Assembly (NCBI GenBank): GCA_020137815.1
Contig: CM035351.1
Coordinates: 2,366,409 to 2,430,408, forward strand
Length of the DNA: 64,000 bases
Direction of reading: 5' to 3'
Origin: Hormiphora californensis
Taxonomy: Eukaryota; Ctenophora; Tentaculata; Cydippida; Pleurobrachiidae
The notes below the pieces were generated by a model. The model saw nothing but the letters and a program-made list of their open reading frames with translations. It was not told where the DNA came from and ran no database searches. This document shows, piece after piece, positions 55,195 through 64,000 of the stretch. The position numbers and the translations under genes are program-made. The stretch's first letter is position 1. Every line of letters starts with the position of its first letter.

Positions 55195-58100
55195 CCCTTT
55201 GGAGACGATTGGGTCACAGGTGACCCACAACTTTGAACCCATGTTGATGTAGCGTCTTTCTAGACCATATTTGAAAGTTTTAAATCGTTTCCAGGATTGA
55301 ACCATACATTTTTCTAGCATTTTGAGGTCGTTTTGAGCCTCTGAAGTTGTCGACTTTGGAAAGCAGGGCCAAAACAGTGAATTTGGTAGGCAAAATGGGT
55401 AGTTTAATGGCCATATCTCAAAATTGGTACGAGTATACTTAAAATGGACTTGGAAAATGCAAGAAAAGTGTGTATTTTACCCCGGGGTAAAGTTTCAGGG
55501 TGATATTCCAAATTTTGTGCCTCTCAGAGGCCTTCAAAGTGCTGGGTCACCTGTGACCCAATCGTCCCCTAACGCTAAAACAGGAATTTGCATTTTACGA
55601 GCATTTCTAAAGGAATGGCTCCCGATAAAAGTCTAAAACGGCATTTTTTAAACAGGTGCTAGCGACTAACCGACTCCATCATTGTTATCTCAACATCTTA
55701 GGGAGTCGATGAAAAAATTTTTGAGATCCGTGCTCCTTCAGAAAATTTTTCATCTCGGCCAATTTTGAAATTCTAAAATCGGCTACAGATGAGATAGAGA
55801 GGCCCATAGGGTGTGCAAACTGTGCAGAATGGTCGGGTCATGGCTGCAGCCATCACGGAAACTTGGTGGCGGGCAGAATACTCGGACGCACAGGTTAATA
55901 TTCCTGGTTTTTCTGTCATCCGCAGCGATCGGGAAGGTAGGGTTGGGGGTGGCTGTGCCCTCTATCTCCACTCATCGGTGACCCCTTCCGATCAGATCAC
56001 ATTTTCAGATGAAAGCAACAGTGTTGTGGCGGTATACATTCCAAACATGAACTGTATTATCTCGTCAGTTTACAGGGCTCCCACAGTGCCTGTGAACCTA
56101 GTTCTTGGGATTTTGGAGGAATTTATCTCACGTCACTCGTGTGAAGATTGTCCTCCAGATGTGTTTACGCTTGGTGACTTTAACATGCCTCAGGTAAACT
56201 GGACATCAGTATCAGCGGATCAGGGAAATGCTCTGGTTGACTTTGCTGAGAGAAATTTCCTTACCCAGTTGGTTACAGAGCCTACTAGAGGACGGAACAT
56301 TTTAGACATTGTACTTACAAACAGGGTGGATTATGTTTTTGACACCGATGTATCAGCCACCCAGATGTCGGACCACTCCATGGTGTCTTGTGTCCTCGGA
56401 ATCGGGATCCACCAGTCCAAAACAGAACGTGCAGCAGCTGGAAAAGGATTCAAGGCCCTTGACTACCACAACGCAGATTTTACTGCTGCAGGAGAGGAGT
56501 TGAGCAGTATTGATTGGGACACACTCCTATCCTCTTGTATTTCAGACGATGATGGCCACTCAATTGTGCAGTGTATCAGAGAGAAGATACTAGAGGTATT
56601 TGAAAAACACAGCAAGAGAAAGAGGTTTGGTACCCAGAGAAAGAGAGATCCCTACCTGAGAAGACTGAAAAGGAGGCAGAAAAAGCTGAACTCTCGGATG
56701 AAACTGGCCAAGCAGAGATGCTCACACCAGTCCCTCATCGATAAACTCGAACGCAAGATAGACAAGACAGCCGATAAGATTAAGGCGTACTTGTTAGGCC
56801 TGCTGGAAGTAAAGGAGAGGAAAGCCATTGACACTATCAAATCAAATTCACGGTTTTTCTGGTCCTTTGTCAACAAGCACCGAAAAATCAAATCGAGTGT
56901 GGCTCCACTCCTGAGACCTGATGGTACAGTGACTGATGACCCTCTGGAAAAGTCAAATATTCTCCAGTCGCAATATGTAGGAGTATTCAGTGATCCGTCC
57001 ATGTGCTCGGTTGAGGAGGCTATCAAGGACATTCCTTCTACGACCTGCACGCTAGATGAACTTGACTTCACCCCTGGTTGTATTGAAGCTGCACTGGCTG
57101 AATTGGACCCCTACGCTGGAGCACCTTCAGATGACATACCTGCGGTTATACTATCAAAGTGCCGGAAACAGCTAGCATACCCACTTTGGTTGCTCTGGAA
57201 CCGTTCATTCACTGAGGGTGTTGTACCAGGTTGTCTCAAACGGCAACAGGTGACCCCAATTTTCAAAAAGGGTTCAAAGATGGAGGCTAAAAACTATTGC
57301 CCTGTTGCCCTCACATCCCATATGATAAAAACTTTTGAAAGGGTTGTGAGGAACAAAGTTGTGGATCACCTGGAGGGAAATGGAATCTTCAATGATGATG
57401 ACACTTCACACGTAGGATTGAGAGCTGTTCCGGCATGGGGTACTGGGATCGGCTCCAACATCTTGGTATCTTGTCCCTCCAGCGGCGTCGTGAGCGATAC
57501 ATGATTATCCATGTCTGGAAGGTTCTTCATGAGGTAGTTCCAAACGGCACGGGTCTCCTGTTTACTGAGCACACCCGTCTTGGTACCAGAGCATTGGTCC
57601 CCCGTTACAATTACCTCGCTCAAAAATCCATATCTGGCCCTTATGACTCATCATTCGGTGTTAGAGGAGCGCAGTTGTGGAATTCCCTACCCCGTGCAGT
57701 GAGAGAGTCAACATCACTGCTCGAGTTGAAACAGTCCCTTGGGTCCTACTTAACCACCATCCCCGACCAGCCACCTGTCCGCGGTTACCGGGTGGAGCAC
57801 AGTAACTCCTTGATTGATTGGAGAAATGACCCCAGTGTGTTTAAAGAGATGGGCGAATCATAGAAATGTGTTTTGCTTTTCATTGTCATTTGGCTGATAC
57901 ATATAACCTGCTGACTTTCCATGTCATCTGAGTGTTGGCTCCTTTTGAGCTAAAGCTTTGTGTACAATACTAAATTTATTTACGAATGTTTACGAATGTT
58001 TACGAATGTTTATATAAGTGTTATGAACAAACATAGGGACTAAAATGAGCGGTTTTCGAGTTATCGGGCAAAATAGCGGCAAAATCTCAATTCCTATTTT

Positions 58101-58253
58101 AGCGTTAGGGGACGATTGGGTCACAGGTGACCCAATAGAAATACAGGTGGTAGAACCAAAATTCCTTTTCCTGCGTTCAAGTAGGTTCAAAGTGAGTGTC
58201 TCCAGAAAGTTTTAGAGAATTCTGTCGACAGGGGGCTTATCGTCCCCAAAGGG
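55195..58253. mobile_element. piggyBac-type element (TTAA) enclosing a LINE
   Basis: TTAA at 55191-55194 and 58254-58257 flank inverted termini CCCTTTGGAGACGAT and (right, reversed) CCCTTTGGGGACGAT. Subterminal palindromes GGGTCACAGGTGACCC or its variant occur at about 55210, 55553 and 58119. The sequence beside them (AATCGTCCCCTAACGC) is inverted between 55569 and 58119. TTAA duplication and CCC termini are standard for piggyBac. No transposase remains; the core is LINE sequence. Confidence 0.8.
55813..57863 (+). pseudogene. LINE ORF2 with the reverse-transcriptase core deleted
   Basis: Plus strand. Endonuclease: ITETWWRAEYSDAQVNIPGF, DREGRVGGGCALYLHSS, TLGDFNMPQVNW and SDHSMVSC. The linker runs to the start of the RT (CLKRQQVTPIFKKGSKMEAK, then HMIKTFERVVRNKVVDHLEG). 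At about 57390-57435 it jumps to the C-terminal domain (YWDRLQHLGILSLQRRRERY, then AQLWNSLPRAVRES), ending TAG at 57863. Palm motifs, including the catalytic Asp pair, are absent, so it cannot be autonomous. The 3' side has three TTTACGAATG repeats (57979-58010), a likely LINE tail. A different family from the 27.8-36.4 kb element. Confidence 0.85.
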
Positions 58254-58607
58254 TTAATTTGAAAGCTGATAGTATCCCTTCGTTCATATCAGTTTCACAC
58301 TCATTCTCACAATGTGATGGTTAACCATGTTTTTAACTTCACACTCAATTCATTTTAGATTCATAGCAAACACAAAAACAAGTACATAAATTCCCTGGGG
58401 GTAGTAAAAAGACCGTATAAATCTCCCTAGCGGCCCCAGTGTCAAAGTATCTCAATCCGACTAGGATCCTGAATTTTTTAAACAAATTTGACTAGGATGG
58501 AAACAAATTTTTCTATTTAATAATTAAGTTTCAACACATTGATTAATTAACTAGATTATTATATCATAAAAAAGGGTTACATTTAAAAAAAAATGTTTTA
58601 GATTTCT

Positions 58608-58680
58608 GTTAAACCTGAGGATCGAACCCGGGTCTCCCGCTTGATAGGCGAGAGTCATACCACTAGACCACCAACCTTAT
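58608..58680 (-). tRNA. tRNA-like sequence / tRNA pseudogene 1
   Basis: On the minus strand: A box TGGTCTAGTGG, anticodon arm CTCGC-CTATCAA-GCGGG, and T-loop GGTTCGATCC. It resembles tRNA-Gly in layout, but the loop anticodon would be ATC, and neither the acceptor stem nor part of the T stem pairs. Probably a degenerate tRNA or a tRNA-derived SINE head, not a working tRNA. Confidence 0.45.
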
Positions 58681-58968
58681 GCTTAATTCACTATTCAACG
58701 CTCTATATAATGTTTGGATCTCTAGTCTACAAAGCATGACTTTTCAGCAATTAGCTTGTCGTGCGCTGCGGGATCCGTGACTATCACAGGCTACCTCCTA
58801 GACTCCCTCTCTACCGACTAGAGATCCTGACATCGATGAGCGAGATCTCACACATATGCACTGACAAGCGTTCTTCTATGATATTGTGATGTTATCACTA
58901 TCAGTGTCATGTTACAACACACTGGTATGAACAAAGAGAGAAAAATCATGAAAGTAAAAAGTAAGCCA

Positions 58969-59042
58969 AATCACCCCATCCGGATTCGAACCCTGATCAT
59001 CGGGGTGAGAGTCCATGGTGTAACCACTACACCACTGATGGA
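58969..59042 (-). tRNA. tRNA-like sequence / tRNA pseudogene 2
   Basis: Minus strand: A box TGGTGTAGTGGTTA with a paired D stem (GTGT/ACAC), a CTCTCAC anticodon loop (CTC, Glu-like) and B box GGTTCGAATCC. The anticodon and T stems are mismatched, and the acceptor pairs only with an offset. Same orientation as copy 1, about 360 bp away. Confidence 0.45.
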
Positions 59043-59355
59043 AAATGTAAGAATGGAGGTGGTGAAAATCAGAGCAAAACAATGTTCTGTAAATTAGAGA
59101 AAATACATAGATGGTGATTTGAAGTTTGTCATCCCTATTTACCTTGTTTTTTTAAATGTGCTACCATTTTCTCAATTTCTCACTATAATTTTCCCATTTT
59201 AGAAAATTGACTAGATATTTTGGCGATAAAATTGACTAGCAGCCAGGATCCCCGGATACCCGAACTTTGACACTGGGCTAGCGGCTAGCATATAACCATG
59301 ATGATAACAAGTCTTTTTCTGTTCATAACAACTTCAGAGAGGGGCCCTCCCTCTC

Positions 59356-59772
59356 TCAACAAAAGAAAAGTTTCTCACTGATCGAAGATTTGGAAATGTA
59401 CTGGGAGAGTTTATCGCCCGTTGCACAGCCCATACTGACCGTGCTGGCAATGTACCCTGGCATGAAGATGTAAGCGGTATAGAAGGACATGGAGAGAACA
59501 AAGATGAGGGAGATATTGAACATCCTCCTCTCCCACGGCTCCAGACAGTACAGACCTGAGCAGGGGGGGGGGGGGGGGGTCATTTTGGTATGGGAGATAT
59601 TGAATGGGGGGGGGGGGGTTAGTTTGACATTTTAGTTTGTAGGATTTTATTGTGTCCTAGTTTCTGTAGCTGATCACACGTAGTACGTACCTGTCCAGAG
59701 GCTGTATTTCATCCAAATGACCCAGAAGAAGTACTTTAATCCTGATCTGTCCTTCACGTACTCTTGCTCCAT
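59356..59772 (-). CDS. Serine palmitoyltransferase small subunit
   Basis: Exons 59691-59772 and 59356-59555 join in phase 1 to 93 aa plus TGA. It matches SPTSSA/SPTSSB: MEQEYVKDRSGLKYFFWVIW leads to the hallmark YCLEPWERRMFN and the second membrane segment ending YTAYIFMPGYI. The subunit binds the SPTLC1-SPTLC2 dimer in the ER, raising activity and setting acyl-CoA chain choice in sphingolipid synthesis. The C-terminal 25 residues (ATGDKLSQYISKSSISEK) extend beyond the usual length. Poly-G runs of 14 and 10 nt lie in the intron. A versus B cannot be decided. Confidence 0.9.
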
Positions 59773-59961
59773 GACGGCTAAATAAATTAAAGTGGTGAAA
59801 AAGGAGATGATCTAGAGTGGGGGACTGGGGGGGGGGCTAGTGGGAGAACAGATATCATATATTTGGATAAAAATAAGGGTTCATCAATTATTCAAACATT
59901 TCAAACATTTCAAATAATATTTCAATATTAAAGAGTTCAGCCTGCCTCATCTCTCTCTCTC

Positions 59962-61434
59962 TCACCCATCGCTACAGCGTTGGTTATAAATCTTGGTGAA
60001 TTGTGCCTCAATACTCTCCTTATTATTAAGTAGGAATTTCAGCACAGTATCCTCACTGTTCTCCCTACATGATGTCACGTGACCCTTCAACAACTTGACA
60101 ACATCCTCCTTGCTCGACCTTGATCTCTTACCACCCTCAAGGTCCAACTTGAGATCTGTCTTGGAGGCGAGGTATAGGAGCTCTTCCAGTAGTTCTATCT
60201 GTGTGATGTACTCAAGTAACCCCTTGAACTTGAATATCTTCAGTTCCCGCATGCTGGTGAGTGTCGCCTGGAAATCCTCCCGGAAAGCCTCCCCATTAAA
60301 CTGACAGATGACAAGAAGGGAACCCAGAGTTTCCGGATCTCTAAGGTCTGGAATTTCATCTCTCACCATGGCAACGAGAGCCCGGCAAACGTGTAGAAGT
60401 AGTTTGGAGCGAGTACTGGCCACCAGGCTGAACGAGGTGCTAGCATCGTCTCTGTGGTGTAGGGTAATATCGGGGACTTTCTGTCGGTAGGTCGAGGTGT
60501 TCTCAGAAGGAAGGTTGTTCAATATCTTCCAGAGTGAGGCTGTGGACCTGCTGGCCAGGCCATCTTGGATAAGTAATCGTTGGGCATCTGAAATGTTTAT
60601 GAAGGAGTTTAATGTAAAGAACACGTTCTGATTCTATTAGAAATTAAACATGTCCGTGGATGAATTTCAAGTGACCTATATAAGGAACATTGAGGAACCT
60701 ACAGAGACACCCCTCCTAACATGTTTCTGCCTGAAAATCTACTGGAACGCTTACTGGGCTAAAATCTTTAAACAAAGAACGGGCAAGACACTAAAATGCC
60801 GCCCAAAACGTCCCGTGTTTACGAATGGATCTCGATGGATCAGTGATGATGATGTGCTCTCAGATCATACCGGGATCATACCTTGGGGAAAGAATGCCGA
60901 GTGAGTGGTCTGTAAGTGGTGCATGTCATCATCCCCTGTGTAGAGTGAGACGTCACAGAGGAAGAGGGAAAACCATCGCCACCGAGATGAACATAACTCC
61001 CGGCATTCACCAGAGAACATGCCATCTTTTTTTAACACTCTGTGTAAATCATGTTAATTAATGTTAATGTCATTCAAACGAAATATCAAACAACTTTATG
61101 AGGAATTCATTCTGTTAATTGACTATTCTAAACACCCTTTATTTACATACCCAAAAGCATCGGATGCTGTTTGAAAAGAGTTGGTAATACTGCCAGCGGA
61201 TTCAGAAACACTCAGTGTGGTTCTCCTCCTCTTATTGGCTGGTTCACCTCCCCTATCTTCCTGATCTCGTTTAGTAGTCGACCCTGCCTCCTCAGATGTA
61301 TTTGTGCTATTATTGGCTGCTCCCTTTACCAAGATGAGGGATAGGGAATCAATGGTTTTGATGTACCGGAAACCGTTTTCTAGCATCGTTATCAGAGAAT
61401 TATAAAACTCTCCGATTCCTTCATATGATGCCTC
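59962..61434 (-). CDS. INTS10-like, C-terminal exons only
   Basis: Two exons are clear: 61151-61434 (EASYEGIGEFYNSLITMLEN, then PANKRRRTTLSVSES) and 59962-60587 (AQRLLIQDGLASRST, then LGSLLVICQFNGEAF and YITQIELLEELLYLASKTD, ending TGA). The last exon resembles the C-terminus of Integrator subunit 10, a helical scaffold of the snRNA 3'-processing complex. The exon ends are phase 2 and the next start needs phase 1, so a small exon between 60588 and 61150 is missing or a base is wrong. No N-terminal exons lie to the right before the Kv gene. The naming relies on remembered motif order. Confidence 0.55.
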
Positions 61435-61500
61435 CTGAAACGGGTAACAAGCGTGACGTAGATGAATAGTGTTTGATAAATGATAGGGAGATGGGAGAGG

Positions 61501-61585
<85 letters not shown>

Positions 61586-61878
61586 AGAGAGAAAAAGAGA
61601 GAGGAAGAAAAAAGATTGAGAGATTGATGGTGTGCACAGAAAACGATATGAAGAAGAGAGACAGGAAGAGCAAGACGCGGCCAGGTTGAGAGAAAGGGAG
61701 AGAAAGGGAAAGATAGAAAGAGTGAGCAAAAGAGGGAGAGACAGAGAGAAAGACAGAGAGAGTGATCAGTGTGAGCAATTCTAATTGCCATTTCCTCGTC
61801 ATCTGCGTTTCCCAAGTATTCCGTGTTTCGTTAACTTCTCTTGATTTGGTCATCTGATCATCTGGCCGGGTCGGTGGC
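61435..61878. repeat. (GA)n-rich region before the Kv gene
   Basis: GA tract at 61500-61581 with interrupted GA continuing to 61760. No exon recognised. It should include the Kv 5' UTR or promoter. Confidence 0.6.
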
Positions 61879-64000
61879 ATGTCAATCGGTGGAGATGGAC
61901 ACGGCCGGGTCATGAGGGCCCGTTTAGCCAGCCAGGATTCGGGTAGCAGTAAGATACTGTTGAGGTTCAATGCCCCGCCCAGACAAAGCCCCTATAACAC
62001 CAACCCAAATGGACGTCCCTCTTCGCTGAAGGATAAGGGAAGTGTGAAGAGAGAAGGACTGCAGAGTCTCCAATATCAGTTAGGGGCGGGAGGGAGTAAC
62101 CCTGCTCTCACTGACAAGAGTGCCTGGAGGAGGGTTAAGGGGGCATTCATGAAGGCACGGAAACCATCCTACTTGCCACCCACGGACGGAGCTAGTAACT
62201 TCTTTGTGACGGTTATTGTGGGTGGAGACCGGTTCAAAACAAGGAAGAGCACCCTGGAGTACTTTCCCGATTCCCTGCTGGGAGGTCCTGGAACAGCTGC
62301 CGAGTATTGGAACGAAGACCGGGCTGCGTATGTGTTCCCAACCCGGTGTCGCATGTCTTTTGAGAACATCCTCTACTTTTACCAGACTGAGGGGTACGTG
62401 TTGAAGTGTCCCGAGTCTGTTCACATGGCAACCTTCAAGGAGGAGTGCCTGTTTTTCAAGCTCCCTGAGGATGATATAGCGAGGTGCGAGCACGGGGAGG
62501 TACTGGACATGGTGAAGAAGATGGAGAGTGAACCAAAAAATGAGGGAACACTCAACAAGATTGGAAAGAAGATCATGGCACCGGGGTCTCTGACAAAGAA
62601 AGTTCTGGGGGTGATTGACATGATAGCAACAGTGGTGTACATCCTAATTCTCATTACAATGACTGAGTACGTGATATTCCGATCTGAGAATGATCTCACT
62701 CAGGTCATCCTAACCTACCTGTCTGCCTCCTGTGTGGGATGGTTTATAATCCACTATCTCGTTATGCTGCTTAGTACTACAGACAAGAAGGGCCATTGTT
62801 TGGGGTTGTTGAGTCTGATTGATTTTCTTGTCGTCTCCTCCTTTCTCATGGACTTCTTTAGTCAGTACATGTTTGAGGACCAGACGCTCCGGAAGAAGGT
62901 GACAGAGGCAAGAATTCTAATTGGCGTCGCTAGGCAACTGTGTATAGCCCGGTACTCTACACTTCTGTATTGTTTGGGTGTTGCAGTGAAACGCTCTGGC
63001 AAGGATCTCCTACACATTCTCTACCTCCTGATAATTCTCATCCTGGTCTTCTCATCTGCTGCCTACTTCTTTGAGACAGACAGCGGGCTGCACATTGATA
63101 ACAAGGAACGTATGTGGAGGGAGATGGATAAAGCCATTGTGGATATGAAGGTGGAAGAAGAGACTCTATTCTCTGATCTGCAGTATGTGGCTAGGAATGG
63201 GACTCAATGGGCCCATAACCGGTATATCGAGGAGACAAGTGCTGCTGCCATTTTCAAATCCTATATAAACGGAACCTCTCTAATGAGACTGGACCCATCG
63301 CGGTGGCTTTCCATTGACCAGTACACAGAGAAAAACGGCCGGCCAGACAAAAACAGTTTCGTCTCCCAGGTGATATATACGAGGTTTATAGAGAAGGTGA
63401 ACCTGACACTGCGATTCCGGCCGGTTATTCGGAATGGAAGTATGATTATCATAATGGTGGAGAACTTTATACCGATATGGGTGGGCAACTGGGGTATAAT
63501 AATTGAGATTGAGTCCATGTTTACCAGTATTCCTGCCTCTCTCTGGTGGGGTTTCGTCACCATAACAACAGGTTAGAATTATTTATTGCCATAGCAACAC
63601 AATGGCTCATAGTATCGTTATGTTGTAGTGCACCCAATGTTGCGGCCCTACTAGGTATGTAGTAAACAATGTATGTATGAGTGATGATAATGTTACCCAA
63701 ACATAGTCACTCAACCTGTGTTATGCTTGGTTGAACTACTACTCTACTCATTTGTCCAGCCGGAAGGAGAAAACAAAACTTCCTCACTGATATGCGGCTA
63801 ATAAACAATCAACCGATCCTTATTCTCTGTCAGCTTGGTTGAAACATACAATAATTCCCCCCCCCTCTTTTTCAGTGGGTTACGGTGACCTAGCACCCCG
63901 GACAGCCTGGGGAAAAGTTATCAGCGCAGTACTTGCCCTAACCGGGATTCCTCTCATTGCCATCCCACTCCCTCTGATTATGAACGAGTTCACCAACCAG
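61879..64000 (+). CDS. Kv-type potassium channel, partial (runs off the right edge)
   Basis: Exon 1 61879-63571 and exon 2 63876 onward join in phase 1, completing the filter TTVGYGD. The T1 tetramerisation domain is at residues 108-200 (FFVTVIVGGDRFKTRKSTLE, FENILYFYQTEGYV). S1 is at 242-267, S2 279-300, S3 309-332 (LSLIDFLVV), S4 343-358 and S5 375-398. The pore helix (SLWWGFVTITT) starts at 550, and S6 keeps a PxP bend (IPLPLIMNEF). Two oddities: S4 has only three arginines, not in the every-third register, and the S5-pore turret is about 150 residues instead of the usual 15-25, with N-glycosylation sites. Ion selectivity should be for K+, but gating may be weakly voltage dependent. The ATG at 61879 is the first in frame. 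Confidence 0.88.
63572..63875 (+). other. Kv intron 1
   Basis: 304-bp GT-AG intron splitting the selectivity-filter codons. The acceptor follows a C8-TCTTTTT tract. Nothing else seen. Confidence 0.85.

Larger units (their letters stand above)
58435..59277. mobile_element. 843-bp hAT-type MITE with tRNA-like cargo
   Basis: Termini CCCAGTGTCAAAG (58435-58447) and its complement at 59265-59277. An 8-bp direct repeat CTAGCGGC at 58427-58434 and 59278-59285 is the target duplication typical of hAT. Subterminal TTGACTAG strings occur on both sides. It contains two tRNA-like sequences on the minus strand and no ORF worth calling. Confidence 0.8.

Noticed and set aside
60650-60904. 84-aa plus-strand ORF
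   Set aside because: No domain, no splice support, and it lies in an intron or gap of the INTS10-like gene on the other strand.

Overview
This window is nuclear DNA of an invertebrate animal. Genes are split by GT-AG introns, and the conserved proteins are typical of metazoans: UPF1, SmG, SPT small subunit, SGSM-type TBC/RUN protein, ASCC2, RTF1, PEX10, a T1-domain Kv channel and a seven-helix receptor. There are no bacterial operons, ribosome binding sites or rRNA genes. I cannot fix the phylum. Genes are close together, introns are short, and (GA)n microsatellites, poly-C/poly-G runs and local tandem duplications are very frequent.

Layout. 1-2.4 kb: microsatellite, a palindrome cluster and a small TIR element holding five consecutive hairpins. 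2.4-10 kb, minus strand: a coiled-coil/PDZ gene, intronless ASCC2 and an AADAC-like esterase with a shifted 3' end. 10.5-15.7 kb, minus: an eight-exon class A-like GPCR with an intronless BTB gene inside intron 5 and three tandem-repeat arrays in its introns. 16.5 kb, plus: an orphan 310-aa ORF. 18.5-26.5 kb, minus: SGSM-like, PEX10 and RTF1. 27.4-36.4 kb: one minus-strand LINE (jockey/CR1/L2-like) broken by three younger insertions: a poly-G-ended MITE, an LTR-like dimer, and a 2.5-kb poly-A-tailed element with 457-bp TATA-bearing monomers. 37.1-42 kb, plus: a ten-exon C2/coiled-coil gene (CCDC33-like), two of whose introns hold foldback elements. 42.9-51.7 kb, minus: complete 14-exon UPF1, with thioredoxin on the opposite strand inside intron 11 and a 23-bp minisatellite in intron 1. 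52-54.5 kb, minus: a damaged PHD/F-box/LRR gene and SNRPG. 55.2-58.3 kb: a TTAA-flanked piggyBac-type element enclosing a LINE copy without its RT core. 58.4-59.3 kb: a hAT-type MITE carrying two tRNA-like sequences. 59.4-61.4 kb, minus: SPT small subunit and the C-terminal exons of an INTS10-like gene. 61.9-64 kb, plus: 5' part of a divergent Kv channel that runs off the window.

Exon models were built by hand from splice signals, reading phase and family similarity. UPF1, the GPCR, CCDC33-like, SGSM-like, SNRPG and the SPT subunit close exactly in phase. Four other genes and both LINE open frames need one-base corrections, mostly at short homopolymers, so consensus errors are likely in places. 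The genes do not form one pathway. RTF1, the INTS10-like protein, ASCC2, SmG and UPF1 all act in transcription or RNA metabolism, but I see nothing showing that the grouping is functional.
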